Positions 39,269 through 48,621 are shown, numbered from the stretch's first letter. The stretch: DNA of 64,000 nucleotides from an uncultured Flavobacteriales bacterium (GCA_943788755.1 CALSRM010000003.1:310001-374000); one strand, 5' to 3'. The notes: generated by a model not told the origin, from the letters alone. Numbers and translations are program-made.

Positions 39269-40187
39269 TCAAGTACGTTCTTTATACACCCTTTTTATTC
39301 CGGCCTCTAATTCGATTTGATGTTTCCACCCTAAACCATGCAATTTATCCATACTGAGAAGTTTTCTTGGAGTGCCATCGGGCTTAGAAGTGTCAAACGT
39401 TAATTCCCCTTCAAAACCAACTACTTTTTTAATAGTTAAGGCCAGGTCTTTAATCGATATATCTTCTCCACACCCTATATTAACTAACTCTTTCTCGTTA
39501 TAATTCTGTAATAAGAAAAAACAAGCTGAAGCCAAATCTTCTACGTGTAAAAACTCTCTTTTTGGAGCGCCTGTTCCCCAAATTTCAACCGTCGCTATTG
39601 CCTTCCTGTTTTGCTGTATGGAACTTTCTCAGTAAAGCGGGTAACACGTGTGAATTATTTAGATCATAATTATCATTTGGGCCATACAAATTTGTCGGCA
39701 TTGCAGCTATAAAATTACATCCATACTGATCTCGATAGGATTCACACAGCTTAATCCCTGCAATTTTTGCTATTGCATACGGTTCGTTTGTTGGCTCTAA
39801 CTCCCCTGTCAACAAATACTCCTCTTTCAGCGGCTGGTCGGCCATTTTTGGGTATATACAAGAGGAGCCTAAAAACAATAACTTTTCTACCTTGCTTTTA
39901 TATGCAGCGTGGATAATGTTTGCCTCTATCATGAGGTTGTCGTACAAAAACTCTGCTCGATAAACATTATTAGCATGAATGCCTCCAACTTTGGCCGCTG
40001 CTAAAACAACAATATCAGGTTTTTCTGCTTCGAAAAAAATGTTTACAGCTTGTTGGTTTCTTAAATCAAGTTCGCTAGATGTACGAACAACAATATTGTT
40101 AAATCCTTCAGCGTTTAACTTCCTTATAATCGCAGAACCTACCATCCCTCGATGTCCAGCTACGTATATTTTAGACTCAGTATTCAT
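39269..40187 (-). CDS. fcl: GDP-L-fucose synthase, one frameshift
   Basis: About 306 residues after correction. Epimerises and reduces GDP-4-keto-6-deoxymannose to GDP-L-fucose. Seen: [15 protein letters not shown] (NADP site), [25 protein letters not shown], the catalytic Tyr/Lys in [14 protein letters not shown] and [13 protein letters not shown]. The frame breaks at ~39590-39603; afterwards it resumes with [20 protein letters not shown] use the ATG giving [11 protein letters not shown]; an upstream ATG at 40202 would overlap gmd. Works directly after gmd. Confidence 0.9.
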
Positions 40188-40194
40188 CCGTTCT

Positions 40195-41281
40195 CTACTC
40201 AAAATAATTCATTGTCTGATAACCACCTTCTTTCAGATATTTGTCTTTTTGAAACAACTTTAAATCCGATTGCATCATATCTTTTACCAAAGCCGCTAAG
40301 TCATACTTGTGTTTCCAGCCTAATTCAGTATTTGCTTTTGTAGGGTCTCCGATTAATAATTCAACCTCAGTTGGTCTAAAATATTTCGGGTCCACCTCAA
40401 CTACAACTTCGTTCGTTGTCTATATTAATTCCTTTTTCCTTAACTCCCTCGCCTTCCCATTTTAATGTTACTCCAATTTCTGCAAATGATAGCTCCACGA
40501 AGTGTCGAACGGTATTTGTCACTCCTGTTGCTAGAACAAAATCATCTGCTTTGTCTTGTTGCAGCATTAACCACATTCCTTCTATGTAATCTTTTGCATG
40601 CCCCCAATCTCTGTTAGCGTCTAGGTTCCCTAAGTAGATCTTTTTCTGTAATCCATGTGAAATCTTTGCAACAGCTCGTGTTATTTTTCGTGTTACAAAA
40701 GTTTCTCCTCGAATGGGACTTTCATGATTAAATAAAATTCCATTACAAGCATACATTCCATAGGCTTCACGGTAGTTTTTCACGATCCAAAAAGCATATA
40801 ATTTTGCAATAGCATAGGGACTTCTAGGATAAAATGGTGTAGTCTCAGATTGAGGAACTTCCTGCACTTTTCCATACAGCTCAGAAGTAGAAGCTTGATA
40901 AAACTTAGTCTTTTCAATCAAGCCTAATATTCTAATCGCTTCCAATATTCTAAGTGTTCCCAATGAATCACAATTTGCTGTATATTCTGGCATTTCAAAG
41001 GAAACTTGCACGTGTGATTGGGCCGCCAAGTTGTATATTTCATCTGGCTGAACTTCTTGTATTATACGAATCAAATTAGTTGAATCCGTTAAATCACCAT
41101 AATGAAGTTTTAACCGCACATCATTCTCGTGTAAATCTTGATATAGGTGATCAATTCTATCGGTATTAAACATAGATGCCCTACGTTTAATTCCGTGAAC
41201 TTCGTATCCTTTCTTTAACAAAAACTCAGCTAAATAGGCTCCGTCTTGTCCTGTAATTCCTGTAATTAATGCTACTTTCAT
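40195..41281 (-). CDS. gmd: GDP-mannose 4,6-dehydratase, one frameshift
   Basis: About 361 residues after correction. SDR-superfamily enzyme converting GDP-mannose to GDP-4-keto-6-deoxymannose. Seen: [52 protein letters not shown], the catalytic Tyr/Lys in [15 protein letters not shown], and [15 protein letters not shown]. The frame breaks at ~40416; dropping one A lets [22 protein letters not shown] read through. Start at 41281 with [11 protein letters not shown]. Followed by fcl, the next pathway step. Confidence 0.92.
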
Positions 41282-41361
41282 TCAAGTAATTAATCTTGTT
41301 TGCTCAAAGTTAACATTACAAACCTACTATACAATAGATTTATTGACGATTGTATAATTCG

Positions 41362-42120
41362 TTACTTAACTAAAAACCAATTATTCAATAACTCTTCTCG
41401 ATTATAAACCATTTCGTTTTTAGTTTTGTAATCGATAAATTGTTTTCCTGCATATTTTGCAATCGCATGACCCGCGGCGGTATCCCATTCCATAGTAGGC
41501 GCAAACCTTGGGTACTCATCTGCTACACCTTCTGCCACTAAACATATTTTTAATGAGCTTCCCATAGAAACGACATCTATTTCCCCGTGCTCTTCTGACA
41601 GTTCATTAAAGTATGCTTCCGTTTCTGGACTTTTGTGAGAACGACTTCCTACGGCAACATATTTCTCTTTTGTAATTTGACGAGGTAGTTTTTCTAATTC
41701 ACCATTCTCAATTTTAAAAGAACCTATTTCTTTATGACCATAATAAAGCCATTCTTTAACAGGCACATATATAACGCCCAAAATAGGAACCCCTTTCTTA
41801 ATCAATGCTATATTAACTGTAAACTCTCCATTTCGTTTGACAAATTCTTTGGTGCCATCTAAAGGATCTACAATCCATAAGTACTCCCAATCCTTTCTTT
41901 CTAAGTAATCAATACTCCTTCCTTCTTCGCTTAGAATGGGAATGTTTGTTTCTTTAAGGGTTTCTTCGATAACCGCATTGGCGTTTTTATCCGCTTGCGT
42001 CAAAGGACTATTATCGTCTTTTTCTTCAACAGAAAAATCCGTGTCGTAAATTTTTAAAATCTCCTCTCCGCCCTTTAAAGCAGCTTCTTTAACTACCTCC
42101 AATAACTTATTTAGGTTCAT
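41362..42120 (-). CDS. cysQ: 3'(2'),5'-bisphosphate nucleotidase CysQ
   Basis: 252 residues of the inositol-monophosphatase-like, Mg-dependent family; removes the 3'-phosphate of PAP, the product left after PAPS reduction. Seen: DNSPLTQADKNANAVIEE, the metal-binding WIVDPLDGTKEFVKRNGEFTVNIALI, and APTMEWDTAAGHAI with the second metal site. Overlaps the end of the DUF2061 gene by 14 bases. Fits the sulfate-assimilation genes at 48.7-53 kb. Confidence 0.92.
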   Translation of the reverse strand: MNLNKLLEVVKEAALKGGEEILKIYDTDFSVEEKDDNSPLTQADKNANAVIEETLKETNIPILSEEGRSIDYLERKDWEYLWIVDPLDGTKEFVKRNGEFTVNIALIKKGVPILGVIYVPVKEWLYYGHKEIGSFKIENGELEKLPRQITKEKYVAVGSRSHKSPETEAYFNELSEEHGEIDVVSMGSSLKICLVAEGVADEYPRFAPTMEWDTAAGHAIAKYAGKQFIDYKTKNEMVYNREELLNNWFLVK

Positions 42121-42368
42121 CTGTATCTATTTTATCATGATGCGGAATTTTTATCCCAAAATTAGAATTATACCAGTCGCGTTCGTGAAAATAATAAAAC
42201 ACCATTTTTATTGCCGATTCTGCAATAGCTATTCCTGTCCCTTTTTTCAACTGCCTTTGCATCATCATGAAAAAATAGCCAAGCCAACAAAAATGTTGTT
42301 GCTGATGCAATAATACGCCAAGTTATGGTTTTAACAATATGTCTTTTTCTAGAAACTTGAGCTTTCAT
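42107..42368 (-). CDS. DUF2061 membrane protein, one frameshift
   Basis: About 87 residues after correction. DUF2061 proteins have two membrane helices: here KRHIVKTITWRIIASATTFLLAWLF and AIAESAIKMVFYYFHERDW, the same blocks as the copy at 52147. The frame breaks at ~42241-42248, where one extra A in GTTGAAAAAAGGGAC separates them. Coupled to cysQ by a 14-base overlap. Function unknown; the family often accompanies sulfate assimilation genes. Confidence 0.83.
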
Positions 42369-42404
42369 TATTCTTAATTAAGAAACAAACATACTTTGCA
42401 TTGA

Positions 42405-44087
42405 TTAATAATTACTCTCTAAATCAATTTTAATTTTATCCGCTACTCGAAATGAGTTCGCGTAAATGGAAAAAGTATAGGTAACACTTCCTCCTGTAGG
42501 CATAAAACTACCATCAGAGATGTATAGATTTTCCACCTCATGGGCCTTACAGTTTTTATCCAAAACGGATATTTTTGCATCATCTCCAAAACGACAACCA
42601 CCAGCTTGTAGGTTTGCTGGGGGCGAATTTCCAATTCCAGTGCTAACGTTTTTCATTCCAATTTCTTTGAAAAGAAGTTCCGTTTTATCAGCCAAATACC
42701 TAGCAACTTTATTGTCATGGTCATGATGTCCTGCCCAAATTTTAGCAACGGGATCACCCCATTTATCTTTTACCTCATCGTCAAGAGTTACGTAGCATTT
42801 GTCATTCGGCAACCAGTCAACAAATATTTCAAACTTCAACTTACGCTGTTTTGTAAAATAATCAAAAAGTCTTTTTTTCAATGCTGCCCCATATAAAAGC
42901 CTTCCGCCGGATGTCTTTTTTAGTTTGATAGCTTTTGTGATTCCGTTTGCATGCTCAGAAACAAAATCAATTGTACCACCTTTTACTCTTCCTAATTCAG
43001 GGTGATCTATTTCATACCATTGTTGAATTGCCCTATTGATAAACAATCCTGGAGTGTCTAATGCTTCAGCATCTTCTTTATTCAAATCCGAAAAATATAG
43101 CTGCCCAGAACCAACTCCTCCACTAGAATAAACCATATTCTTTCCTACCTGACCAGAATTATTAGCTAGCCCATTTGGAAATTCAATGTTCTCACTCATC
43201 AATAATAAACGTGAAGTCTCTACAGCTTGAGCAGCAACCACAAAAATAGTTGCTTCGATAGATTGTTTTTCATCATTAATATCATAGAAATTTGCTTTTA
43301 TAATTCTGCCATCCCCGTTCGTTTCTAAATGAAATACTTTTGAGTTTGGTAAAATTGTACAATTCCCGGTTTTAACAGCAGACTCAATAAGAGCTACTCG
43401 CGAACTGCTCTTAGCATCAGAAGAGCATCCGTAACTGCCACAGAAATTCGAATAATAACACGAGTTTCGATCTTCTTTTGACTCTGATATTATTCCCCTT
43501 GGGGTAGGGAATATCTCATAGTTAAGTTGCTTTGCACCCTTATCTAACCAAGAAGCAAAGATATTTTCTTGCAATGGAGGAAAAGGAAAATCAGGCGTGG
43601 AACGTGGCTCTAAAAATGAATGATTCACCACCTTTCCTGAGACTCCAACTATTCTTTCTGTTTTTTCGTAATACGATTCTAAATCCTCATAATTAATTGG
43701 CCAATCAACAACATTTGCCCCTTCAATTGGGCCATATTTAGAAAGTAAATTAAAATCTACTGGCTTTAGGCGATGAAAATATGCACTCATAAAATTGGAC
43801 GAACCTCCAACACAGTTCCCATTCCAAAAACTTCTGCCAGAATCGTAAGTAGACCGTTTCATCCATTTACCTTCCTTGTTCTTTCTAACAATAGTATGGC
43901 ACTCGTCTTTCAGTGCGGGCCTGAATGAATCACGACGCGTCGCGGTCATTTCATCTTTGTTAAAGTCTTCCGTTTTTGCCCAGGGGCCCTTTTCGAGCAC
44001 TACAACTTTATAGCCAGCTTTCGATAACTCATATATAACAGGCCCAGCTCCTGCTCCGCTTCCTATAACACAAACATCATACTTCAT
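42405..44087 (-). CDS. GMC-family oxidoreductase
   Basis: 560 residues; FAD-dependent glucose-methanol-choline oxidoreductase, probably oxidising a sugar or alcohol at or near the membrane. Seen: the N-terminal VIGSGAGAGPVIYELSKAG, GNCVGGSSNFMSAYFHR, the Cys-rich CYYSNFCGSYGCSSDAKSS (a cluster-like stretch typical of this subgroup), and the C-terminal NLYISDGSFMPTGGSVTYTFSIYANSF. No signal peptide; export probably relies on the small subunit upstream, whose gene overlaps this start by 11 bases. The substrate is unknown. Confidence 0.88.
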   Translation of the reverse strand: MKYDVCVIGSGAGAGPVIYELSKAGYKVVVLEKGPWAKTEDFNKDEMTATRRDSFRPALKDECHTIVRKNKEGKWMKRSTYDSGRSFWNGNCVGGSSNFMSAYFHRLKPVDFNLLSKYGPIEGANVVDWPINYEDLESYYEKTERIVGVSGKVVNHSFLEPRSTPDFPFPPLQENIFASWLDKGAKQLNYEIFPTPRGIISESKEDRNSCYYSNFCGSYGCSSDAKSSSRVALIESAVKTGNCTILPNSKVFHLETNGDGRIIKANFYDINDEKQSIEATIFVVAAQAVETSRLLLMSENIEFPNGLANNSGQVGKNMVYSSGGVGSGQLYFSDLNKEDAEALDTPGLFINRAIQQWYEIDHPELGRVKGGTIDFVSEHANGITKAIKLKKTSGGRLLYGAALKKRLFDYFTKQRKLKFEIFVDWLPNDKCYVTLDDEVKDKWGDPVAKIWAGHHDHDNKVARYLADKTELLFKEIGMKNVSTGIGNSPPANLQAGGCRFGDDAKISVLDKNCKAHEVENLYISDGSFMPTGGSVTYTFSIYANSFRVADKIKIDLESNY

Positions 44088-44688
44088 TCATCGTGGTATA
44101 TATAGTTGGGTACATGTTCTTTTCATTGGGGCGCGGCATTCCTGGATTATGATTTAACCATGTCCAACCGATATTATTAGGGTTAACGCCATATAAAGGA
44201 TCTAACAGTAATGCTTCAAAAATTAATGTTAGCATTCTACTACCCCACCTTTTGGGAGCTTTCTCTTCAAAAAATAGTTCTACAAGATCTTCTTTTCGAT
44301 CTATGCTTAATGCATCGTAGGAAACTTTATGCGTTTCTATAGAGAGCTGGTTTAATCCATCAAGATGCTCAACAATAAAATCTTTTTCTCTTTGTGGCTC
44401 TCTTGCGTCATTCAACACATAAACAATCCATTTATCTGCATTTACTTGCAGAGCTGAAGGTCCGTTTCCTTCTTTTGGAAATAATACTAATTGTACTGCT
44501 TGCAATACTTTTAATTGTTCTGGAGATAAGGGAGTGCAATCAAAAAATTCTAGATCTTCTTTGGTTTCGCAACATGTAAGAAAAGGAATGTTTGCAGCTA
44601 CTCCAATAATCAGTAACGAGCGAATGAACTCTTTACGAGAAAGTTCCCACTTGTAGTCTGCCTCTATATCTTCTTCCTCCTTTATCAC
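44077..44688 (-). CDS. Gluconate 2-dehydrogenase subunit 3-type protein, partner of the GMC oxidoreductase
   Basis: 203 residues. The N-terminus has SRKEFIRSLLIIGVAANIPFLTCCE, a hydrophobic stretch behind basic residues with an RK rather than a twin-Arg pair, possibly a degenerate Tat signal or lipobox. The following part contains LKVLQAVQLVLFPKEGNGPSA and WTWLNHNPGMPRP, which fit the subunit-3 family that accompanies GMC flavoproteins. Overlaps the GMC gene, as expected of a two-subunit enzyme. Confidence 0.82.
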   Translation of the reverse strand: MIKEEEDIEADYKWELSRKEFIRSLLIIGVAANIPFLTCCETKEDLEFFDCTPLSPEQLKVLQAVQLVLFPKEGNGPSALQVNADKWIVYVLNDAREPQREKDFIVEHLDGLNQLSIETHKVSYDALSIDRKEDLVELFFEEKAPKRWGSRMLTLIFEALLLDPLYGVNPNNIGWTWLNHNPGMPRPNEKNMYPTIYTTMNEV

Positions 44689-44720
44689 TTAACAAAAATA
44701 CAAACAAAATAATAGAGCAT

Positions 44721-44757
44721 AAAAAAAGCTTCCCGAAAATTCGGAAAGCTTTTTTTT
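44721..44757 (-). terminator. Strong terminator of the repeat lipoprotein gene
   Basis: Arms AAAAAAAGCTTCCCGAA / TTCGGAAAGCTTTTTTT with one mismatch and a short loop. T runs occur on both strands, so it works either way; it lies 20 bases after the minus-strand stop at 44777. Confidence 0.88.
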
Positions 44758-44776
44758 AAAAATTTACTAGTATTCT

Positions 44777-45073
44777 CTAGTGAGCAGCTTCTTCTTCAGT
44801 AGCCTCTCCACCTTCACAAGTAGCTTCTTCCATTTCTTCTCCACCTTCACAAGTAGCAGTAGAATCAGCAACTTCCTCAGCATGAGCTTCTTCAGCATGA
44901 GCTTCTTCAGCATGAGCTTCTTCAGCATGAGCTTCTTCAGTGTGAGCTTCTTCAGTGTGAGCAGCAGCGTCAGTATGAGCATCAGCTTCAGCAGCGTCTC
45001 CACAGCTAGTCATTGCAAACGTAGTTCCTAAAGCTAACATAAGAGCAACGCTTAATTTGTTTAAATTTTTCAT
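44777..45073 (-). CDS. Small secreted lipoprotein with a His/Glu/Ala repeat
   Basis: About 98 residues from the ATG giving MKNLNKLSVALMLALG, with lipobox-like FAMTSCGD, so probably lipid-anchored. The mature part is almost entirely Ala, Glu, His and Thr: a five-residue unit AEEAH/TEEAH runs six or so times, flanked by two ATCEGGE motifs with Cys. It is exactly encoded by a 15-base tandem repeat (44881-44955). The regularly spaced His and Glu could bind metal ions, but this is a guess. An upstream ATG would add 16 residues and spoil the signal peptide. Confidence 0.75.
   Translation of the reverse strand: MKNLNKLSVALMLALGTTFAMTSCGDAAEADAHTDAAAHTEEAHTEEAHAEEAHAEEAHAEEAHAEEVADSTATCEGGEEMEEATCEGGEATEEEAAH
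44881..44955 (-). repeat. 15-base tandem repeat inside the lipoprotein gene
   Basis: Five consecutive units of CATGAGCTTCTTCAG on the plus strand: four exact, the fifth with TG in place of CA. Being in frame and near-identical, copy number could change by slippage and alter the length of the protein without a frameshift. Confidence 0.88.
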
Positions 45074-45211
45074 GATTTGATTTTTTACGGTTTTATTTTC
45101 TTTTCTTTTAACTCCGAGCAAAACCTATTAATTTCGCTTGGAGCCGGCTAAAGTAGTTTAATATTTTTAAATAAAATACTTTTCCTGAAAAAAACATTTC
45201 TAAAGTGCTTT

Positions 45212-46093
45212 CTAATAACCACTTCCCGCTGCTCCAATTTTTTCAATTGGGTGCCAAGTTGTCTTGGTTTCTTGTAAGCTAGATATGAGATATGGATTCT
45301 CGTGTTTATCACTTACATAATTCCCCCCGTCTCTTATTATCACTCGCTTTAGGTTATCAACAGCAGCTTCATGAATCGATTTTATTTCAGCTGCATTATC
45401 TCCGCTATAAACAAGTGCATTGACATCCATATGAGCTGCAAAATGCGGAATTAATTCTTTTCTGTTTCCAGTCAATATATTTATTACTCCCCCTGGAACA
45501 TCCGATGTTGAGAGCACTTCTGCAAGTGTAACTGAGCAAAGCGGTTTGTTTTCTGACGCTAAAACTATGCAAGTGTTTCCACCAGCAATTGTTGGAGCAA
45601 TTTGAGAAATCAACCCCAACAATCCACTTTCTTCGGGAGCCAGTATTGCCACTAATCCTGTAGGTTCAGGTACAGAAAAATTGAAATGACTTGAAGCAAC
45701 CGGGTTTACAGAACTAAAAATCTGCGTGTATTTATCGCACCAACCTGCAAAATAAATAAGTCGATCGATAGAAAGGTCAACTTCTTTTTCTGCTTGTGCC
45801 TTTTTACTTCCTTGCTGAATAAGTTCTTCAATAAACTGATTTTTTCTTCCTTCTAATATTTCGGCTATGCGATACAAAATTTGACTTCTATTATAGGCTG
45901 ATTTTGCACTCCATCCACCTTGAGCTGACCGGGCAGCCACAACCGCGTTTCTAAAATCCTTTCGAGAAGATAAACAAATGTTTCCTAAAACCTTTCCATT
46001 CGCTTCTGGTTGATAATACCTTCCAGATTCTGTTCGTGGAAATTTACCACCGATATATATTTTGTACGTTTTCACTATTTCTATTCTTGACAT
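45212..46093 (-). CDS. ALDH16-like C-terminal pseudo-dehydrogenase domain
   Basis: 293 residues, only the first part of an aldehyde-dehydrogenase fold: KTYKIYIGGKFPRTESGRYY, IYFAGWCDKYTQIF, TGLVAILAPEESGLLGL, PGGVINILTGNRKEL. The catalytic domain with the nucleophilic Cys (present as HVCCAG in the neighbour) is absent. Instead it ends KTTWHPIEKIGAAGSGY. That truncated layout resembles the second, inactive half of ALDH16-family proteins. Placed directly after a full ALDH and deoC, so it is probably a non-catalytic subunit. No sign of decay. Confidence 0.8.
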   Translation of the reverse strand: MSRIEIVKTYKIYIGGKFPRTESGRYYQPEANGKVLGNICLSSRKDFRNAVVAARSAQGGWSAKSAYNRSQILYRIAEILEGRKNQFIEELIQQGSKKAQAEKEVDLSIDRLIYFAGWCDKYTQIFSSVNPVASSHFNFSVPEPTGLVAILAPEESGLLGLISQIAPTIAGGNTCIVLASENKPLCSVTLAEVLSTSDVPGGVINILTGNRKELIPHFAAHMDVNALVYSGDNAAEIKSIHEAAVDNLKRVIIRDGGNYVSDKHENPYLISSLQETKTTWHPIEKIGAAGSGY

Positions 46094-46146
46094 GTTAATG
46101 TGATAATTGGTTAATTCTAGAATTCTATTAACTTTCTAATTAGATC

Positions 46147-47607
46147 TTAATCAAATTTTAAATATGGTTCCAACCCATGCAAACCACCTTCTCTTCCGTG
46201 TCCGCTTTCTTTGTACCCACCAAACGGAGAAGTTGGATCGAACTTGTTATACGTATTAGCCCAAACCACTCCTGCTTTTAATTGAGATGTAAGGTTAAAT
46301 ATTTTTGACCCTTTATCTGTCCATACTCCTGCAGATAAACCATAAGGGGTGTTATTCGCCTTTGTTATTACCTCATCTACCGTTCTAAAGGTTTGAATCG
46401 CTAATACTGGACCAAAAATTTCTTCTTGGGCAATTCTATTTGATTGCGCTACATTAGTGAATAAAGTTGGTTTGCACCAAAATCCTTTTTTCGGGATTTT
46501 ACATTTAGGTTGATAAATCTCTGCTCCTTCCGCTTTACCTATCTTAATATAATCATTAATTACATCCAATTGTTTTTTGGAGTTAATCGCGCCTATATCC
46601 GTATTCTTATCCATTGGGTCTCCAACATACAATGATTCCATTCTATCTTTCAATTTACGAAGAACAACATCATAAACGGATTCCTGAACAAACAATCGAG
46701 AACCGGCACAACAAACATGCCCTTGGTTAAAATAAATGCCATTAATAATGCCTTCAACCGCTTGGTCTAATGGAGCATCTTCAAAAATAATGTTAGCGGC
46801 TTTGCCGCCTAACTCCATTGTAGACTTTTTGTTGGTTCCGGCAATAGATTTCATGATAATTTTCCCAACCCCTGTTGATCCCGTAAATGCAACTTTGGCA
46901 ATATCCTTATGCTCTACCATCATCGCTCCTGTCTTACCATAACCTGTCACAATGTTTACCACACCCTCTGGTAGTCCAGCTTCTTGAATTACTTCAGCTA
47001 ATTTTAACGCAGTTAACGAAGTAGTTTCGGCAGGTTTTAATACCACTGTATTTCCAGCCGCTAGAGCAGGAGCAATTTTCCAAGCTATCATCAACATTGG
47101 AAAATTCCAAGGTGTTATTTGCGCTGCTACGCCTAATGACTTTGGTTGTCTATTTGGAAAAGCATATGCTAACTTATCTGCCCAACCAGCATAATAGAAA
47201 AAATGGGCAGCTGCCAATGGAATATCAATATCGCGTGATTCACGAATAACTTTGCCGCTATCTAAAGATTCTATTACTGAAAATTCACGTGCCTTCTCCT
47301 GAATTAATCTTGCAATTCGATAAATGTACTTCCCTCTTTCTTTCCCAGATAATTTTGACCAGACTGTATCATATGCCTTTTTTGCTGCTTTTACCGCTGC
47401 ATCCACATCCGCTTGCCCTGCTTCTGCTACATCCGCAATCTTCTGCTCCGTTGCAGGATTTATTGTTGCAAAGTATTTTCCTGATTTTGGTTTTACCCAT
47501 TTCCCTCCAATAAACAAGTCGTACTTTTTTTTCAATTTTATATGACCGGTACTTTCTGGCGCTGGATCCAAATTCCAATCAGAGCTATAATCTATTTTAT
47601 TCTTCAT
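46147..47607 (-). CDS. Aldehyde dehydrogenase (ALDH16-type catalytic half)
   Basis: 486 residues, full NAD(P)-dependent ALDH. Seen: YDLFIGGKWVKPKSGKYF, ITPWNFPMLMIAWKIAPALAAGN (NAD site), FTGSTGVGKIIMKS, the general-base Glu in MELGGKAANIIFEDAP, and the catalytic Cys in FNQGHVCCAGSRLF. Eight bases after deoC, so it probably oxidises the acetaldehyde released by deoxyribose-phosphate aldolase to acetate. The partner pseudoenzyme follows 53 bases later. Confidence 0.92.
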   Translation of the reverse strand: MKNKIDYSSDWNLDPAPESTGHIKLKKKYDLFIGGKWVKPKSGKYFATINPATEQKIADVAEAGQADVDAAVKAAKKAYDTVWSKLSGKERGKYIYRIARLIQEKAREFSVIESLDSGKVIRESRDIDIPLAAAHFFYYAGWADKLAYAFPNRQPKSLGVAAQITPWNFPMLMIAWKIAPALAAGNTVVLKPAETTSLTALKLAEVIQEAGLPEGVVNIVTGYGKTGAMMVEHKDIAKVAFTGSTGVGKIIMKSIAGTNKKSTMELGGKAANIIFEDAPLDQAVEGIINGIYFNQGHVCCAGSRLFVQESVYDVVLRKLKDRMESLYVGDPMDKNTDIGAINSKKQLDVINDYIKIGKAEGAEIYQPKCKIPKKGFWCKPTLFTNVAQSNRIAQEEIFGPVLAIQTFRTVDEVITKANNTPYGLSAGVWTDKGSKIFNLTSQLKAGVVWANTYNKFDPTSPFGGYKESGHGREGGLHGLEPYLKFD

Positions 47608-47615
47608 CCTAGTTT

Positions 47616-48515
47616 TTAATCTTTAGAGAAATAATCTTTCGATTGGTAATTTCCTGATTCTTGTTTCATTATTTGCATTAAAACATCATTTGCTAAGCTA
47701 CTTGCTCCAAAACGGAACCATTCATTACTTAACCATTTTCCACCTAACGTTTCTTTTACCATTAATAAATAATGTAAAGCCAGTTTCGAATTGGATATTC
47801 CCCCCGCCGGCTTCATTCCAATCATTTTACCGGTTTTGTAGTAATAGTCTTTTATCGCTTCCAACATAACCAAGGTTACGGGCAAAGTTGCCGCTGGACT
47901 TATTTTGCCGGTAGACGTTTTAATAAAATCAGCTCCGGCATCCATTGCAATATCACTTGCTCTTCTCACTTTGTCAAAAGTACCTAGCTCTCCCGTTTCT
48001 AAAATGACTTTCAACCTTACTTTTCCACACGCTTCTTTAATTGCGGCAATTTCATCGTGCACAAAATTGTATTCCCCACTATGAAATTTTCCACGACTAA
48101 TTACCATGTCAACTTCGTGTGCGCCATTATCTACAGCAATTTTAGTGTCCAACAATTTTATTTCTAAACTAGATTGACCACTTGGGAAAGCTGTCGCCAC
48201 AGATGCAACTTTAACTCCTGACCCTTTTACTTCCTGTACTGCTGTTTTTACAAAATTTGGATATACACAAACCGCAGCAGTAGTTGGCAAGCCAGGGAAA
48301 GAATCATGCAGGTGTTGCGCCTTATAGCACATTTGTTTAACTTTAGAATCTGTATCCGCTCCTTCTAAAGTTGTTAAATCAATCATATTAAGCGCCATAT
48401 ACAAGCCTTTTCTTTTGGCTGCGTTTTTAACACTTCTTTTGGTAATTCTATCAACTCGATCTTGGATGCCGACTTGGTCGACTCTTGGCGATAATCTGTA
48501 ATCTTTTTCTGCCAT
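47616..48515 (-). CDS. deoC: Deoxyribose-phosphate aldolase
   Basis: 299 residues, the longer DeoC type. Cleaves 2-deoxyribose-5-phosphate to glyceraldehyde-3-phosphate and acetaldehyde in deoxynucleoside catabolism. Seen: MALNMIDLTTLEGADTDSKV, AAVCVYPNFVKTA, VDMVISRGKFHSGEYNFV, KVILETGELGTFDKV, the Schiff-base Lys in FIKTSTGKISPAATLPV, and GMKPAGGISNSKLAL. First gene of a three-gene unit with the two ALDH genes. Confidence 0.93.
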   Translation of the reverse strand: MAEKDYRLSPRVDQVGIQDRVDRITKRSVKNAAKRKGLYMALNMIDLTTLEGADTDSKVKQMCYKAQHLHDSFPGLPTTAAVCVYPNFVKTAVQEVKGSGVKVASVATAFPSGQSSLEIKLLDTKIAVDNGAHEVDMVISRGKFHSGEYNFVHDEIAAIKEACGKVRLKVILETGELGTFDKVRRASDIAMDAGADFIKTSTGKISPAATLPVTLVMLEAIKDYYYKTGKMIGMKPAGGISNSKLALHYLLMVKETLGGKWLSNEWFRFGASSLANDVLMQIMKQESGNYQSKDYFSKD

Positions 48516-48537
48516 TATTTACATTCGATTTAAAGAC

Positions 48538-48545
48538 CAAACTTA
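48538..48545 (-). promoter_or_regulatory. Putative -7 box for the deoC unit
   Basis: On the minus strand TAAGTTTG fits TAnnTTTG, 23-30 bases before the deoC ATG. The inverted repeat at 48569-48593 lies just upstream, over the place of a -33 element. Confidence 0.5.
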
Positions 48546-48568
48546 CGAATTTCATTTTAGAATACGGT

Positions 48569-48593
48569 TAATTGACCCATTATAGGTCAATTA
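48569..48593. promoter_or_regulatory. Perfect inverted repeat between deoC and cysC, possible operator
   Basis: TAATTGACC - 7 bases - GGTCAATTA: nine-base perfect arms, in the divergent gap of deoC and cysC, starting 24 bases upstream of the deoC -7 box. It is not followed by a T run, so a terminator is unlikely; a dimeric regulator's site is the simplest reading. Confidence 0.6.
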
Positions 48594-48621
48594 CATTAAA
48601 AAGTAAGGGGAGTTTCGCTTA

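Noticed and set aside
44881-44955. CRISPR-like array
   Set aside because: Units are 15 bases with no spacers and are in frame with a protein; this is a coding tandem repeat.
44780-45031. Plus-strand ORF of Ser/Phe/Met repeats opposite the lipoprotein
   Set aside because: It is the antisense of the 15-base repeat; a repeat whose length is a multiple of three keeps all frames open. The minus-strand frame has a signal peptide and terminator.
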